Of a stretch of 50,667 bases of DNA, positions 34,773 through 44,934 are shown in pieces. The DNA is from Lachnospiraceae bacterium. Lineage in GTDB: Bacteria > Bacillota > Clostridia > Lachnospirales > Lachnospiraceae. Where the stretch lies: assembly GCA_024697065.1 (NCBI GenBank), contig JAILGE010000002.1, positions 1 to 50,667 of the forward strand. Reading direction: 5' to 3'. The translations under genes were made by a program, and so were the position numbers. A model generated the notes under the pieces. The model was not told the DNA's origin. It worked only from the letters and a program-made list of their open reading frames with translations, and searched no databases. The stretch's first letter is position 1. Each line of letters starts with the position of its first letter.

Positions 34773-37700
34773 TGCCTATAGCAGACAGATATAATGCCTT
34801 CATTTCCTACAGGCATTCCAAGAAAGATAATGTGATCGCAAAGGAGATACAGTCAGGCCTTGAACATTTCAGGATTCCCTCGAAGATTGCGAAGAAGACC
34901 GGTTTCAAGCGATTCGACAGAATCTTCCGTGACAAAGAAGAGCTTCCCATCACCAGCGATCTGGATAATGAGATCGAAGCCGCACTTAAAGTGTCTGACT
35001 ATCTCATCGTCATCTGTTCCACTCACACCGGTGAGTCGGTATGGGTACAGCGGGAGATAGAGACATTCCTAAAATATCACAGCAAAAAAAATATATTCAC
35101 CGTACTCGTCGACGGAGAACCCGACGAAGTCATACCGGATATACTTTTGCATGATACCGTTACCAGAAAACTGGCAGACGGTACTACCATCACTCAGGAA
35201 GAGATCATAGAACCTCTCTCCTGCGACTACCGTATGCCCCTCAGAGCCGCCAGGAATGAAGAGCTTCCGAGACTTGCAGCATCAATGTTAGGCTGCGCTT
35301 ATGACGAGCTCATGAGAAGACGCAGGCAGTACAGGATACACAGGGCTATCGCTGCCATCTCGGCAACAGCATGCATCCTCGGAGTCTTCATCGCATATCT
35401 CTTATGGAGCATGGCAAATATCAGGAAGAATTACGATCAGGCTCTCTTAAACCAGTCACGCTATTACGCAACGGAATCCGGATACTATCTGGAAAAAGGT
35501 GACCGCGTTACCGCAGTCTGGCTTGCTCTCGCGGGACTTCCCACCAAAGGAAACGAGAGACCCTTAAGCACCGAGACCGTCAATGCCTTGACGGATGCTC
35601 TCGGCACTTACATCGCACCGGGTTCCGCCTCCTTTACACCCGTATGGTCATATGATTCTCATTCACCTTCGGTAAAATTCAGCGCTGACAATGAAAATAA
35701 GATCCTGGCATCACTGGATAAAAGAAATATCTTATCAGTCTGGGATCTGAAAACACATGAACTCAGGACGACTCTTGTGTCTTCCGGAGGTGTTCTCGAT
35801 TTTGCTTTCGACAGCGATAACAGGCTGGTGCTCATCTGCGAGGATGCTCTTAAAGCATACGACGTTGACAGTCTCGATCTTCTCTGGGAAACGAAATACG
35901 ATAACCGGTATATCTCACATTCCTCAACGAAATTATCCGTTTCAAAAACAAAGCCTTTGGCCGCCTACAACGGAGGCGAAAAAATCGTGCTGTTAAATAC
36001 CGAGACCGGAAAACTGCAGCGCGAGTTGACCATGGATGATTTCTCAGGGACGGTATCTTCCGGCAACATCATTTCAACGCTGATCGTTAACGGTCTGAGG
36101 ATCAGTCCCGACGGTACACTTTTGGAGATCTCAGCCGAAAACTACAGCCCCAACGCATCAGACGAGTACAACGGACTATATCTGTATAACGTAGAAAAAG
36201 ATGATCTTTCCCGGATATACGAAGGAGATTTTTACTATCTGACAGGTAATTTTACTGCGGATAACAAAGTGATAATCGCTACCAATGACGATGTGGCCAA
36301 TTCCAGCTTGGATTTCGCCGGCAGAGGAATACTGAACACCACCGGGATCCATGTATATCTTTTCTCATCTTCGGGAGAAGAACTCTGGGAATGCCCGCTC
36401 ACCTATGTAAGCACATCTTATCAAACCAGAGTCTTTGAATTTAATTTTACGGACGAAAACGGAAGAACCGTTCCCGGAATAGTAGCTTTTTATTCAGACC
36501 AGTGCGCCATGATCGATGCAACAGACGGAAGTGTGATTAAAATATTCGATCTTACTTCTTCTTTTATCTCGGCATACAGCACGGGAACCTATCTCCGTCC
36601 GATCACACGCAACGGCAGTTATCTTACAATACCGACAGCATTAGACGATTCATCCGTGTTGCTCGATCAGTATTTCACTGATGAGGTGGAATCATCGTGT
36701 CTCGTGATAAACGATAACGAAAGTCTCTCCTACATCATACAGTCAGACGACTCAACATCACTTATCGAATACAACAATGACTTCTGCGGAAACTCTTTTG
36801 TAAAATATGATGATATGCCGGATGACGCACTGTTAAATGATAGTCTGATCTCGGGAAGCACATTCTTCGGATTATATGATGATATGACCCTGCGTGCCTT
36901 TGACCTCGACTCAGAAAAAGAATTATGGAGCAAAGACATCCCGGCAGATTACTATACCGATATCCACTTATTAGGGTTGTCTTCAGACGGCCAGAGCCTT
37001 TTCTATTCCAACTGCCCTCTCAACAGAGAGGACGACAAAGGTGTATTTCAGGTTGCTATGTCTGACGGTGATACCAAGAAGCTTGATATCGAATGGGGCC
37101 GTTACACCGAACCGGAATTCAGGTTATCCAATGACATCCTGTACTACAACATGGTAGACAACTCAGACTATCCGAATGTACGTTATTATTCCGTTGCCTA
37201 TGATATCGCCGGCAAAAAGACCACAAAAACCCGTGTGTTCAAAGACGGATCCGGGACACTTACCGAAGACGACACTCTCTACCCTTCTCCCGACGGAAAA
37301 TACATGATAAATATAAGCACGGATCGAAATAATACCGGTATACGTATTCTGATAGATCTCGAAAGCAAAGAAACCTATGGTAATAAAATGTCATCCGGTG
37401 ATGATGTGATCGCATGGAAAGAAGATTCCTCAGGCTTTGCCCAGGAATACGACAACACCATCAGGCTCTTCGATACTCTCGGCGAAGAAACAGCAACATT
37501 CAATACCGAAGGCAAAAATGCTCTCCACATGGAATGGCACAACGGTATCCTGGATGTCCTCTTCGACGGCGGCGATCTCGTTCGTTACAACGCTGATGGC
37601 ACCATCATCGAAAAGATCAACCTGAACTCGGTCGGAAACTATTATGATCACGACTGGGTATTCGATTATTCAGACAAATACCTTATCATAACAAACAGTT

Positions 37701-37978
37701 TCCATTTCTTCCTGATATCGCAGGAGGACTTCCGACTCATCGGATCGGGCACCGGGCTCCTTGGCTTCTATAACGAAAAAGAAAGACTGATCTGCCGCTC
37801 CTTCAACAACACCGGGGGCAGCGGTATCGGATACTTCCCCATCAGGACCCTGGATGAACTGATACAGGATGCCAGAGATTATCTCAAAGATGCCAAAATG
37901 AGCGATGAATTCAAGGCCCAGTACGGTATCACCATGTCAGACGAGATCGGAGACGTGGCGGTGGATACGGGAGAGTAA
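34772..37978 (+). CDS. TIR-domain transmembrane protein with extracytoplasmic beta-propeller
   Basis: The 1068 residues start with a TIR domain (about 5-165): YNAFISYRHSKKD is the first strand, RDKEELPITSDL the BB-loop region, and W91-V-Q-R-E95 the WxxxE segment that carries the catalytic glutamate in NAD-cleaving TIRs. A strongly basic stretch (MRRRRQYRIHR, 181-191) precedes a single TM helix (191-213), so the positive-inside rule puts TIR in the cytoplasm and the rest outside. Next come a helical spacer with GDRVTAVWLALAGLP (about 243-257) and about 790 residues of WD40/PQQ-like beta repeats (NILSVWDLKTHEL and similar blades). Ribosome site AGGAGG; coupled to the DHH gene. NADase activity is inferred from the TIR motif. 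Confidence 0.88.
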   Translation: MPIADRYNAFISYRHSKKDNVIAKEIQSGLEHFRIPSKIAKKTGFKRFDRIFRDKEELPITSDLDNEIEAALKVSDYLIVICSTHTGESVWVQREIETFLKYHSKKNIFTVLVDGEPDEVIPDILLHDTVTRKLADGTTITQEEIIEPLSCDYRMPLRAARNEELPRLAASMLGCAYDELMRRRRQYRIHRAIAAISATACILGVFIAYLLWSMANIRKNYDQALLNQSRYYATESGYYLEKGDRVTAVWLALAGLPTKGNERPLSTETVNALTDALGTYIAPGSASFTPVWSYDSHSPSVKFSADNENKILASLDKRNILSVWDLKTHELRTTLVSSGGVLDFAFDSDNRLVLICEDALKAYDVDSLDLLWETKYDNRYISHSSTKLSVSKTKPLAAYNGGEKIVLLNTETGKLQRELTMDDFSGTVSSGNIISTLIVNGLRISPDGTLLEISAENYSPNASDEYNGLYLYNVEKDDLSRIYEGDFYYLTGNFTADNKVIIATNDDVANSSLDFAGRGILNTTGIHVYLFSSSGEELWECPLTYVSTSYQTRVFEFNFTDENGRTVPGIVAFYSDQCAMIDATDGSVIKIFDLTSSFISAYSTGTYLRPITRNGSYLTIPTALDDSSVLLDQYFTDEVESSCLVINDNESLSYIIQSDDSTSLIEYNNDFCGNSFVKYDDMPDDALLNDSLISGSTFFGLYDDMTLRAFDLDSEKELWSKDIPADYYTDIHLLGLSSDGQSLFYSNCPLNREDDKGVFQVAMSDGDTKKLDIEWGRYTEPEFRLSNDILYYNMVDNSDYPNVRYYSVAYDIAGKKTTKTRVFKDGSGTLTEDDTLYPSPDGKYMINISTDRNNTGIRILIDLESKETYGNKMSSGDDVIAWKEDSSGFAQEYDNTIRLFDTLGEETATFNTEGKNALHMEWHNGILDVLFDGGDLVRYNADGTIIEKINLNSVGNYYDHDWVFDYSDKYLIITNSFHFFLISQEDFRLIGSGTGLLGFYNEKERLICRSFNNTGGSGIGYFPIRTLDELIQDARDYLKDAKMSDEFKAQYGITMSDEIGDVAVDTGE

Positions 37979-38006
37979 GGTGCCCGGTATCATGGACATG
38001 CAACAT

Positions 38007-38043
38007 AAAAAACGCGACCCCCGAGAAGGGATCGCGTTTTTTT
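38007..38043. terminator. Bidirectional intrinsic terminator
   Basis: The stem AAAAAACGCGA... / ...TCGCGTTTTTTT (38007-38043), reinforced by CCC/GGG, has T-runs on both strands. It closes the DHH-TIR operon and also the convergent hydratase gene. Confidence 0.92.
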
Positions 38044-38072
38044 GTAATCTTTATATTCAAATATTATTCAGA

Positions 38073-40400
38073 TCACTGTCTGTTGTAGTTGATGAGACAA
38101 CCGTCGAGTATGATCTCGCGCTCGTTATCTGTGAGACCGCCGAGCTTTAATGTGAATTCCTTTGTGCCGTCAGCGGTTACAGCTACTGCCTTGATCTCGT
38201 CTGCTTTATTCTTCACTTCATCGCGAATGCCGGGCAGATAGATGTAATCAAGGTTACTGAAGGGAAGTTCGCCCTCATCGATGATGAAAGGAAGCATACC
38301 CCAGTTGATAAGATTTGAACGATAACGCTTTGTTGCATATTCATTTGCAACGTTAGCCCATCCGCCAAGTACTTTCTGGCAGGAAGCTGCCTGCTCGCGG
38401 GCGGAACCGTCTCCGGGCTTAACAGCGAAGATCGTGGATCCCACTCCAAGCTTTCTTACTGTAGATGTTGCCTCACCGGATTCCACTGCATCAAGCACAT
38501 CACCTGTTGCAACCGCATTCTTCTTGAGTGTCTCTATAACGCCTGCGATCTCAGGATATCCGCATTCGCTGTCAGATGCTGTCTTTCCGGCCTCCAGAGC
38601 CTTCTGTGCCTTCTGAACTTCCTTGGCACGTCCCACGTAAGCAGGATCCTTTCTGGAAAGAGTAAACTCCGCAAGTCCGAGAGGATTACTTCTGTAGGAA
38701 GATGTCTCACCTGAGGGGATGAGCTCATCCGTGGTGGTAACGGGATCATGGATCTCGGATACAACCTTAAGAAGAAGGTTCTCGGGAAGAGGACTCATTG
38801 CAGGCCAGTCCTTGATATTGGGGCCGAACTTGATCTCTACCGAATCATCGGCTACGCCGTGAGAATCGAATACTCTTCTGTCATAGATCGATTTATCAAA
38901 GAAGTACTTATACTGACCGATCTTATCGGGTACTTCCGTTGCAGGTGTAAGTATGCCCTTGTTTGCTGCGGTAGCTGCAATGGATCTTGCATCCATAAGA
39001 GCAACCGATGCGATCTGTCCGCTCTGGATCTTGGAACCTTCTCTGTTGGGGAAGTTTCTTGTAGAGTGACGGATGGAAAGCTCTCCGTTAGCGGGTGTAT
39101 CGCCTGCACCGAAGCAGGGACCGCAGAAAGCAGTCTTAAGGATAGCACCTGTCTCGAGAATCTTGGCAGCACAGCCGTTCTTTATGAGTTCCATATAAAC
39201 GGGAACGGATGCAGGATATACGCTGAGTGTGAATTCATTCGATCCGATGCTTGCTCCGTCAAGGATATCGGCAGCAGCACAGATATTTTCAAATCCGCCG
39301 CCGGCACAGCCTGCGATGATACCCTGATCAACAAGAAGCTTGCCGTCACGGATCTTATTTCTAAGATTGAATTCAACCTTATCACCGAAGCTTACCTTTG
39401 CACGTGCTTCGCAATCAGCAAGGATATCGTCCAGGTTAGCATTGAGCTCTTCGATGGTATATGTATTTGAAGGATGGAAAGGAAGTGCGATCATGGGCTT
39501 GATCTTGGAAAGATCGACTTCAACAACGCCGTCATAATAAGCTACAGCGCCGGGATTCAGTTCCTTATAATCCTCAGGTCTCTGATGGATCTCATAGAAT
39601 TCCTTTATCTTCTCATCTGTCTGCCAGATAGATGAAAGACATGTGGTCTCGGTGGTCATTACATCAACACCGATTCGGAAATCGGCGGAAAGGTTCTTCA
39701 CGCCGGGTCCCACGAATTCCATTACTTTATTCTTAACATATCCGTTCTTAAATACAGCACCGATGATGGCAAGGGCAACGTCCTGAGGACCTACGCCCTT
39801 TGCAGGCTCACCTGTCATATAGATAGCGATCACGCCGGGCATGTCGATATCGTAAGTCTGCTCAAGGAGCTGTTTAACAAGCTCAGGGCCACCCTCACCT
39901 ACAGCCATGGTACCAAGGGCACCGTATCTGGTGTGTGAGTCCGATCCGAGGATCATGCCACCGCCTGTTGCCAGCATCTCTCTTGCAAACTGATGGATAA
40001 CAGCCATGTGAGGCGGAACATATACGCCGCCGTACTTCTTTGCACAGGAAAGACCGAATACGTGGTCATCCTCATTTATGGTACCGCCTACAGCACACAG
40101 AGAGTTGTGGCAGTTGGTCAGAACATAAGGAATGGGGAATTTGGTAAGTCCCGATGCTCTTGCAGTCTGAATGATACCTACAAAAGTAATATCGTGACTG
40201 GTGAGCTTATCGAATTTGATATTTAACTTCTTATCATTACCCGACTTATTGTGAGAAGTAAGTATACCGTATGCTATGGTATTCTTAGCTGCATCTTCCT
40301 TCGAAACAGCCTGTCCGCACTTAGCACTCAATTCTTTTTCATCAGTTACCAGTTCGGTGCCGTTTACAAGATAAGCACCGCCTTCATGTAATTTAACCAT
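38073..40400 (-). CDS. Aconitase-family hydratase
   Basis: The 775-residue protein belongs to the aconitase/isopropylmalate dehydratase superfamily. [21 protein letters not shown] carries substrate/acid-base residues, and cluster cysteines occur in [11 protein letters not shown] and [13 protein letters not shown] (the CxxC pair), with the first cysteine probably in TTETTCLSS. The C-terminal swivel domain has [19 protein letters not shown], where typical aconitases have GSSREHAA. Clostridial genomes often label this group simply hydratase, and it is longer in its N-terminal part than AcnA-type enzymes are in motif spacing. No citrate synthase or isocitrate dehydrogenase is adjacent, so citrate as substrate is likely but not shown. 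ATG preceded by CAGGAT; terminator shared with the TIR gene. Confidence 0.85.
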   Translation of the reverse strand: MVKLHEGGAYLVNGTELVTDEKELSAKCGQAVSKEDAAKNTIAYGILTSHNKSGNDKKLNIKFDKLTSHDITFVGIIQTARASGLTKFPIPYVLTNCHNSLCAVGGTINEDDHVFGLSCAKKYGGVYVPPHMAVIHQFAREMLATGGGMILGSDSHTRYGALGTMAVGEGGPELVKQLLEQTYDIDMPGVIAIYMTGEPAKGVGPQDVALAIIGAVFKNGYVKNKVMEFVGPGVKNLSADFRIGVDVMTTETTCLSSIWQTDEKIKEFYEIHQRPEDYKELNPGAVAYYDGVVEVDLSKIKPMIALPFHPSNTYTIEELNANLDDILADCEARAKVSFGDKVEFNLRNKIRDGKLLVDQGIIAGCAGGGFENICAAADILDGASIGSNEFTLSVYPASVPVYMELIKNGCAAKILETGAILKTAFCGPCFGAGDTPANGELSIRHSTRNFPNREGSKIQSGQIASVALMDARSIAATAANKGILTPATEVPDKIGQYKYFFDKSIYDRRVFDSHGVADDSVEIKFGPNIKDWPAMSPLPENLLLKVVSEIHDPVTTTDELIPSGETSSYRSNPLGLAEFTLSRKDPAYVGRAKEVQKAQKALEAGKTASDSECGYPEIAGVIETLKKNAVATGDVLDAVESGEATSTVRKLGVGSTIFAVKPGDGSAREQAASCQKVLGGWANVANEYATKRYRSNLINWGMLPFIIDEGELPFSNLDYIYLPGIRDEVKNKADEIKAVAVTADGTKEFTLKLGGLTDNEREIILDGCLINYNRQ

Positions 40401-40447
40401 CTTTATCCTGATTCCTTTCTCCCAGAAAAATAAAAATAATAGAGTTT

Positions 40448-40476
40448 ATTATATCATAATCCGTCTGTGTTCGGCA
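40448..40476 (-). promoter_or_regulatory. Extended -10 promoter of the hydratase gene
   Basis: TGA then a perfect TATAAT (40456-40448, minus strand) with a weak -35 TGCCGA (40476-40471) 17 bases upstream. It lies between the GGDEF gene and the hydratase and leaves a leader of about 40 bases. Confidence 0.55.
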
Positions 40477-40490
40477 TCCCTGTTATATCA

Positions 40491-42413
40491 TCATCTTATT
40501 TTTCCAAGGGAGTATTTTTCTTTGATCTGTCTCTTGTTCTCATACATATTCGCATCAGCCTCTCTGCAGATATCATCGTATTTCACATGCCCCGCAGGAT
40601 CATAGACTCCTATCCCGCCTGCTATGGACACGCGGCGCATGGGTGACTGCTCCGTGATCCTGATACGCTCCAGCTCGGAAGCAAATTCCTTCATGAGATC
40701 ATCTCTGTTGTTATAGTCGGCATCTTCGAGGATCGCCACGAATTCATCTCCGCCTATGCGGTATACGGGACTGTGCTTGAAAACATTACATATAACGCGG
40801 CATGAATTATACAGATATTCGTCTCCCGCTTCATGTCCCAGCTCGTCATTGATCAATTTAAGATTATTTACATCGAACATGGCAACGGCAAAGCGGTATT
40901 CGGGATGTTCCTTTATCCTCTCAACGATCTCGCCTACTTTGCTCTCATAGGCGATCCTGTTCTTGACATGTGTAAGCGGATCAACATGTGACAGCTCTAT
41001 AACACGCTTATTCAGATATTGAAGTCTGAGATTCTGGATGAACTTTTCAAAAGCAACATCGATCCTCTGCTGATAGGCACGTATCACTCTGTTCTTAATA
41101 GACTCGTAACAGTCGCAGAATACCAGATATCCGGTGGAATATTCATCATCATGGAGCGGAGTGAAAACATACAGATGATTCTCATCGTCCCCGGTTTCAG
41201 GAAAGAGGGATGCTGTTTCAAAGGTCTGTATGTCCGACACTTCACCGTTATCGATGGAGAAAACCACATCCATCTTTTTATTGTAACCGGACTTTATCAG
41301 ATTTTTCTTTTCATCGGATTCGTAAAGAAAAGGCTTGGGATCCGCAAAGAAATGGAATACGTCTCCCACAAAAGGATGCTCGACTTTAAGGATATCATGA
41401 ATCTTTTCCTTCATCTCACCATAGGAGCCACTGGCGAGTATAGACTTCTCGAGCTTAAAGGTATAAATATTGAGCTTGGTCTCCTTATTATGCATAACAT
41501 AGGATTCGGTACAATAGTCACGGCGCAATGCCACAGTACTCTCATCCATGGTGCTTCCGCAGCAGCTTTCTCCACGCATGAAACGACAAGGAAGCTCTAC
41601 CAGCTTATCACGCTTACCACCTTCGCACAGATCATGCATCATAACGGCAGCATATTCTCCGTGCTCTTCGAACTGTTGGTCTATGGTTGCGATCGACGGA
41701 TAGAAAGTCTCGGATTCGGGTATATGATCGAAGCCCGAAACGATAACATCTTCCGGAACCTTCAGTCCGTTTTCTTTTAAAGTGATGCAGGCAGTGATGG
41801 CTATGTCATCATTTGCACAGATAATTGCATCAGGCACCCTGCCCGCAGTAACCAGTTCATTGATAAAACCGGCGGCTTCGATACTGCTCCAGCCGGTAAA
41901 AAAAATATCCTCATCCGGGACAGAGATGCCTCTTTTCTCCATTATCTCTATCACGGCATCTCGTCTTGTTATGGCATCAAAACTATCCTTTGTTCCGGAC
42001 AGTATGCATACCTTTTGAACATCATGCTCATCAACCAGATGCTCCATAAGCTCATACATACCGGACTTGTTATCGGATACGATATTGTAGGCATTATCAA
42101 GGATCTTGCCGTGAGATATGACGGGAATGCCGGCATCCATACACCGCTTTACCAACGAGTCCGCAACTCCGGGCTGATCTATGGTATTGGCAAAAAGAAT
42201 GGCTCCGTCATAGTTGCTCAGATCCGGCAGATTAAAGATATTCAGCTCGCCCCTTGCAAATTCCGGAGTATCCGAATATGCGGGAAAACATAAGAAAAGA
42301 TGTGTTTCAACTCTGTACGGTGCAAAACCTTTCCTTAATCCGCACATGAACTGCGCCAGGATATTGGCAGCATAACCTGTAGCAAATACCGCGATCTTCT
42401 TTCTGACACCCAT
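40491..42413 (-). CDS. Soluble diguanylate cyclase with LacI-type ligand-binding domain
   Basis: Residues about 1-290 are a type I periplasmic-binding fold as in LacI/PurR regulators (YDGAILFANTIDQPGVAD, DNKSGMYELMEHLVDEH, PDAIICANDDIAITACITLKENGLKVPEDVIVSGFDHI), but without the DNA-binding helix-turn-helix and without signal peptide or TM. A middle region of unknown fold (about 310-470) and a GGDEF domain follow: LTHVKNRIAYESK, MFDVNNLKLINDELGHEAGDEYL and RIGGDEFVAIL (GGDEF at 554-558). The cyclase signature is intact. The inhibitory RxxD site expected five residues before GGDEF is absent (FKHS there). It should make c-di-GMP in response to a cytosolic small molecule, probably a sugar. GGGAGA precedes the ATG. 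Confidence 0.9.
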   Translation of the reverse strand: MGVRKKIAVFATGYAANILAQFMCGLRKGFAPYRVETHLFLCFPAYSDTPEFARGELNIFNLPDLSNYDGAILFANTIDQPGVADSLVKRCMDAGIPVISHGKILDNAYNIVSDNKSGMYELMEHLVDEHDVQKVCILSGTKDSFDAITRRDAVIEIMEKRGISVPDEDIFFTGWSSIEAAGFINELVTAGRVPDAIICANDDIAITACITLKENGLKVPEDVIVSGFDHIPESETFYPSIATIDQQFEEHGEYAAVMMHDLCEGGKRDKLVELPCRFMRGESCCGSTMDESTVALRRDYCTESYVMHNKETKLNIYTFKLEKSILASGSYGEMKEKIHDILKVEHPFVGDVFHFFADPKPFLYESDEKKNLIKSGYNKKMDVVFSIDNGEVSDIQTFETASLFPETGDDENHLYVFTPLHDDEYSTGYLVFCDCYESIKNRVIRAYQQRIDVAFEKFIQNLRLQYLNKRVIELSHVDPLTHVKNRIAYESKVGEIVERIKEHPEYRFAVAMFDVNNLKLINDELGHEAGDEYLYNSCRVICNVFKHSPVYRIGGDEFVAILEDADYNNRDDLMKEFASELERIRITEQSPMRRVSIAGGIGVYDPAGHVKYDDICREADANMYENKRQIKEKYSLGKIR

Positions 42414-42439
42414 AAGCTATTCTCCCGCCATATCAAACT

Positions 42440-43630
42440 TTACTTTGAAGGTTTTCTGAACATGAACTTTCTGGCCACACCTATAGCAAGCTTATAATGG
42501 AACGGGCGAAGAGCCTTATCGGCTTCTTTTAATTTCTCGCGGATAGGGATATTCTGAGGGCAGTGCTTCTCGCACTTTCCGCATTCTATGCACTGTGTTG
42601 CAAACGCCGGTTCCCTGGTGAGTCCCACGGTCTGAATGAACTGCTTACGTCCGTCAGCCTTTGACTCCGAATACATTGTATTATAACACCTGAATGTCCC
42701 CGGTATATCAACTCCCTGCGGACACGGCATACAATATCTGCATCCGGTACATCCCACTTTTTCCTTAGACTGTATCTCTTTCTTTATCTCTTCCAGGAAA
42801 GCAAAGTCCTTATCCTGCAATTCTCCGGCATCAGCTTCGGAAGCTATCCTGCAATTTTCCTCAACCATTTCCTCTGAATTCATACCGGATAACACGACTG
42901 TAACTTCCGGCTGGTTATAAAGCCATCTGAGCCCCCATTCGGCAGGACTCCACTTGCGGGCATTGGCCGATATCAGCTCGTATGCCCGCTTGGGCAGCAT
43001 ATTTACAAGCTTGCCCCCACGGAGGGGTTCCATGATGATAACAGGGATTCCCTTCTTTGCAGCGGCTTTCAGTCCATCTCTTCCTGCCTGAGACACTTCA
43101 TCGAGATAGTTGTACTGGATCTGACAGAAGTCCCAGTCGAAATCATCCAGGATCTTAATAAAATTATCTGTATTTCCATGATACGAGAAGCCCACATTCC
43201 TGACCTGACCGGAAGCTTTCTTCTCCTTTATCCAGTCCTCTATCCCTATAGCCTTGAGTTTCTCCCACATGGCGATATCCGTAAGCATATGCATCAGATA
43301 ATAGTCCACATAGTCTGTTCTTAAACGTGACAGCTCCTCTTCGAAATATTTATCAATGGCACTTCTGCTCGTTATCAGATACTGGGGAAGCTTTGTTGCG
43401 ATATTTATCTTATCCCTTATGCCATTCTTCTCTACTATCCTGCCTAATGCATCCTCGCTTCCGGAATAGATATATGCGGTATCATAATAATTTACACCTG
43501 CCTCAAAGGCTTTCATTATCTCCTTCTCAGCCTTTGGGATGTCGATGGAGCCACCCTTTCTGGTGAATCTCATACATCCGAATCCAAGTATTGACAGGTC
43601 GTTACCCTTCTTATCTTTCCTGTAATGCAT
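42440..43630 (-). CDS. Aldo/keto reductase with C-terminal ferredoxin domain
   Basis: The 396-residue protein has an AKR barrel (about 1-275): LSILGFGCMRF, the catalytic Tyr region AGVNYYDTAYIYSGSEDALG, the Lys in INIATKLP and the His in YYLMHML. Two 4Fe-4S motifs follow: CTGCRYCMPCPQGVDIP (about 297) and CIECGKCEKHCPQNIP (about 345). This is the fused AKR-ferredoxin type common in Clostridia. The substrate is unknown; electrons probably come through the clusters rather than from NADPH alone. AAAGGAG lies seven bases before the ATG, 18 bases after the DUF4349 gene, so the two are likely co-transcribed. Confidence 0.92.
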   Translation of the reverse strand: MHYRKDKKGNDLSILGFGCMRFTRKGGSIDIPKAEKEIMKAFEAGVNYYDTAYIYSGSEDALGRIVEKNGIRDKINIATKLPQYLITSRSAIDKYFEEELSRLRTDYVDYYLMHMLTDIAMWEKLKAIGIEDWIKEKKASGQVRNVGFSYHGNTDNFIKILDDFDWDFCQIQYNYLDEVSQAGRDGLKAAAKKGIPVIIMEPLRGGKLVNMLPKRAYELISANARKWSPAEWGLRWLYNQPEVTVVLSGMNSEEMVEENCRIASEADAGELQDKDFAFLEEIKKEIQSKEKVGCTGCRYCMPCPQGVDIPGTFRCYNTMYSESKADGRKQFIQTVGLTREPAFATQCIECGKCEKHCPQNIPIREKLKEADKALRPFHYKLAIGVARKFMFRKPSK

Positions 43631-43648
43631 AGACAGTCTCCTTTCGGT

Positions 43649-44695
43649 TTAATTCTTGTCTTCTGCCGTTTTCTCATCTGTTCCGGCATCAGGCTCTACC
43701 GTATATTTCTTTGCGCGCTTTTTCTGATTTTTCTTAATTATGCTCTTAACTATGAGGACGATGGTAAGTACTATAACCGCCCAGAGCATAAGGTAAGGTG
43801 AAATAACTATGAGGCCTATAAAGAAGTCCGCAAGACCGTTGCCTACGTTCTTTAAGCTCTTCATGAAGCCTTCGCTGATACGCTCCCATGCGGTAGGCTC
43901 TTTAACAGGTTCTTCCGGAACTTCCGTAAATACCTTTACTTCCGAAAGTGTGATGGTGATCGTCGTATAGTCAACCTGGTTGTCGAAGGTCCTGATCTGT
44001 GACTCGATACTTTCCTTCTCGTAACGGATGGATGAGAGCCTGTCCTCGATATAAATCATATCTTCCACCGTGTCGGCACTTTCAAGCATTTCAAGAAGTC
44101 TGACTTCCTCTGCATCCAGAGCCTTCTCTCTGCTTTCCATATCAACGTATTGAAGTGTCACATCACGGCTGGACTCGCTCTTAGTAACTACATTGGCGCT
44201 CGATCCCACCAGATCAAGGAATTCATCCGCTCTTGCAGCAGGTATGCGTGCAGTGATCACTGCATGGCGAAGCTGGTCATTGTTTCTGCCGTATATGGAT
44301 CCATTGTTGATATCGGAGCTTTCAACATATCCGCCAAGTTCTTTGACCTTAGCTTCAACAGAAGCTCTGAGCTGATCGAATTCCTGTGTCTCGGCAGTTA
44401 CGTTTACGGTACGGATAAGCTTTCTGGCAGTAGCCTGCGCCGATTCGGTTACGTTGGTGGAAGAATTACCGTCCCCTGCCTCTGCCTCAAAACCGACATC
44501 CGCAGATTCAGCAGCATCGTAGTCTTCCACTGCGGGGCTTTCTTCCATATCGATATATCCGGCGGCCTGAGCGGCAGCCATATCCATTCCCGCTGCCTTA
44601 TTCGACGTCGCCCCTGACCTTCCGCCGCATCCGCCAAGGATCAGCATACCGGTGAGCGTTAATCCCGCAAGACTGAAACGATTCCTCTTCTTCAT
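43649..44695 (-). CDS. DUF4349-domain lipoprotein
   Basis: The 348-residue protein (start MKKRNRFSLAG, ribosome site GGAGGAGG; a longer in-frame reading exists) has a lipoprotein signal with LILGGC, lipid-modified Cys23. An acidic linker leads to the DUF4349 domain: KLIRTVNVTAETQEFDQL, a central coiled coil (EARLLEMLESADTVEDMIYIEDRL) and NQVDYTTITITLSEV. A C-terminal TM helix (about 285-310) and a basic tail follow. DUF4349 proteins are probably envelope sensors or scaffolds; function is not established. It would be lipid-anchored outside and span the membrane again at its end. A TATAAT box lies about 95 bases upstream. Confidence 0.9.
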   Translation of the reverse strand: MKKRNRFSLAGLTLTGMLILGGCGGRSGATSNKAAGMDMAAAQAAGYIDMEESPAVEDYDAAESADVGFEAEAGDGNSSTNVTESAQATARKLIRTVNVTAETQEFDQLRASVEAKVKELGGYVESSDINNGSIYGRNNDQLRHAVITARIPAARADEFLDLVGSSANVVTKSESSRDVTLQYVDMESREKALDAEEVRLLEMLESADTVEDMIYIEDRLSSIRYEKESIESQIRTFDNQVDYTTITITLSEVKVFTEVPEEPVKEPTAWERISEGFMKSLKNVGNGLADFFIGLIVISPYLMLWAVIVLTIVLIVKSIIKKNQKKRAKKYTVEPDAGTDEKTAEDKN

Positions 44696-44790
44696 AACTT
44701 TTCCTCCTCCAAGAAAAGAGAGCACTCTCATGCCTCTCTGCGCCGGAGAACGGTGTTTGGTGAAATCCCCCCACCGATCTCACTATGATC

Positions 44791-44796
44791 ATTATA
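44791..44796 (-). promoter_or_regulatory. Candidate -10 box for the DUF4349 gene
   Basis: A perfect TATAAT on the minus strand (44796-44791) without a good -35. The leader of about 90 bases would contain a G-rich stretch and complementary GGTG / CACC segments around 44750-44775. Confidence 0.35.
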
Positions 44797-44856
44797 ATAA
44801 ATATACGCAGTTACTTGGAGAAATTTATGGGAAAATTCATGAATCGTTCACGAAAA

Positions 44857-44914
44857 TAAAAAATGTCCGGAGCGAACACCGATCCATCAAAACATCAGTG
44901 TCAGCCCCGGACAT
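44857..44914 (-). terminator. Very strong intrinsic terminator
   Basis: A 21-bp stem with one mismatch and a few wobble pairs (outer arms ATGTCCGG / CCGGACAT, 44863-44870 with 44907-44914) has a 10-base loop and is followed on the minus strand by TTTTTATTTT. It stands 330 bases past the last intact gene but only about 20 bases past the stop of the gene remnant at 44935. Confidence 0.9.
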
Positions 44915-44934
44915 ATAAACGTGCTATTCGCACA

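Noticed and set aside
34772-37978. Thoeris system
   Set aside because: Thoeris needs a ThsA effector (SIR2 or TM plus SLOG/Macro) next to a short TIR protein; neither is present, and this TIR is fused to a TM helix and propeller.
38748-39470. 240-codon plus-strand reading within the hydratase gene
   Set aside because: Shadow of the conserved aconitase-family coding frame on the other strand.
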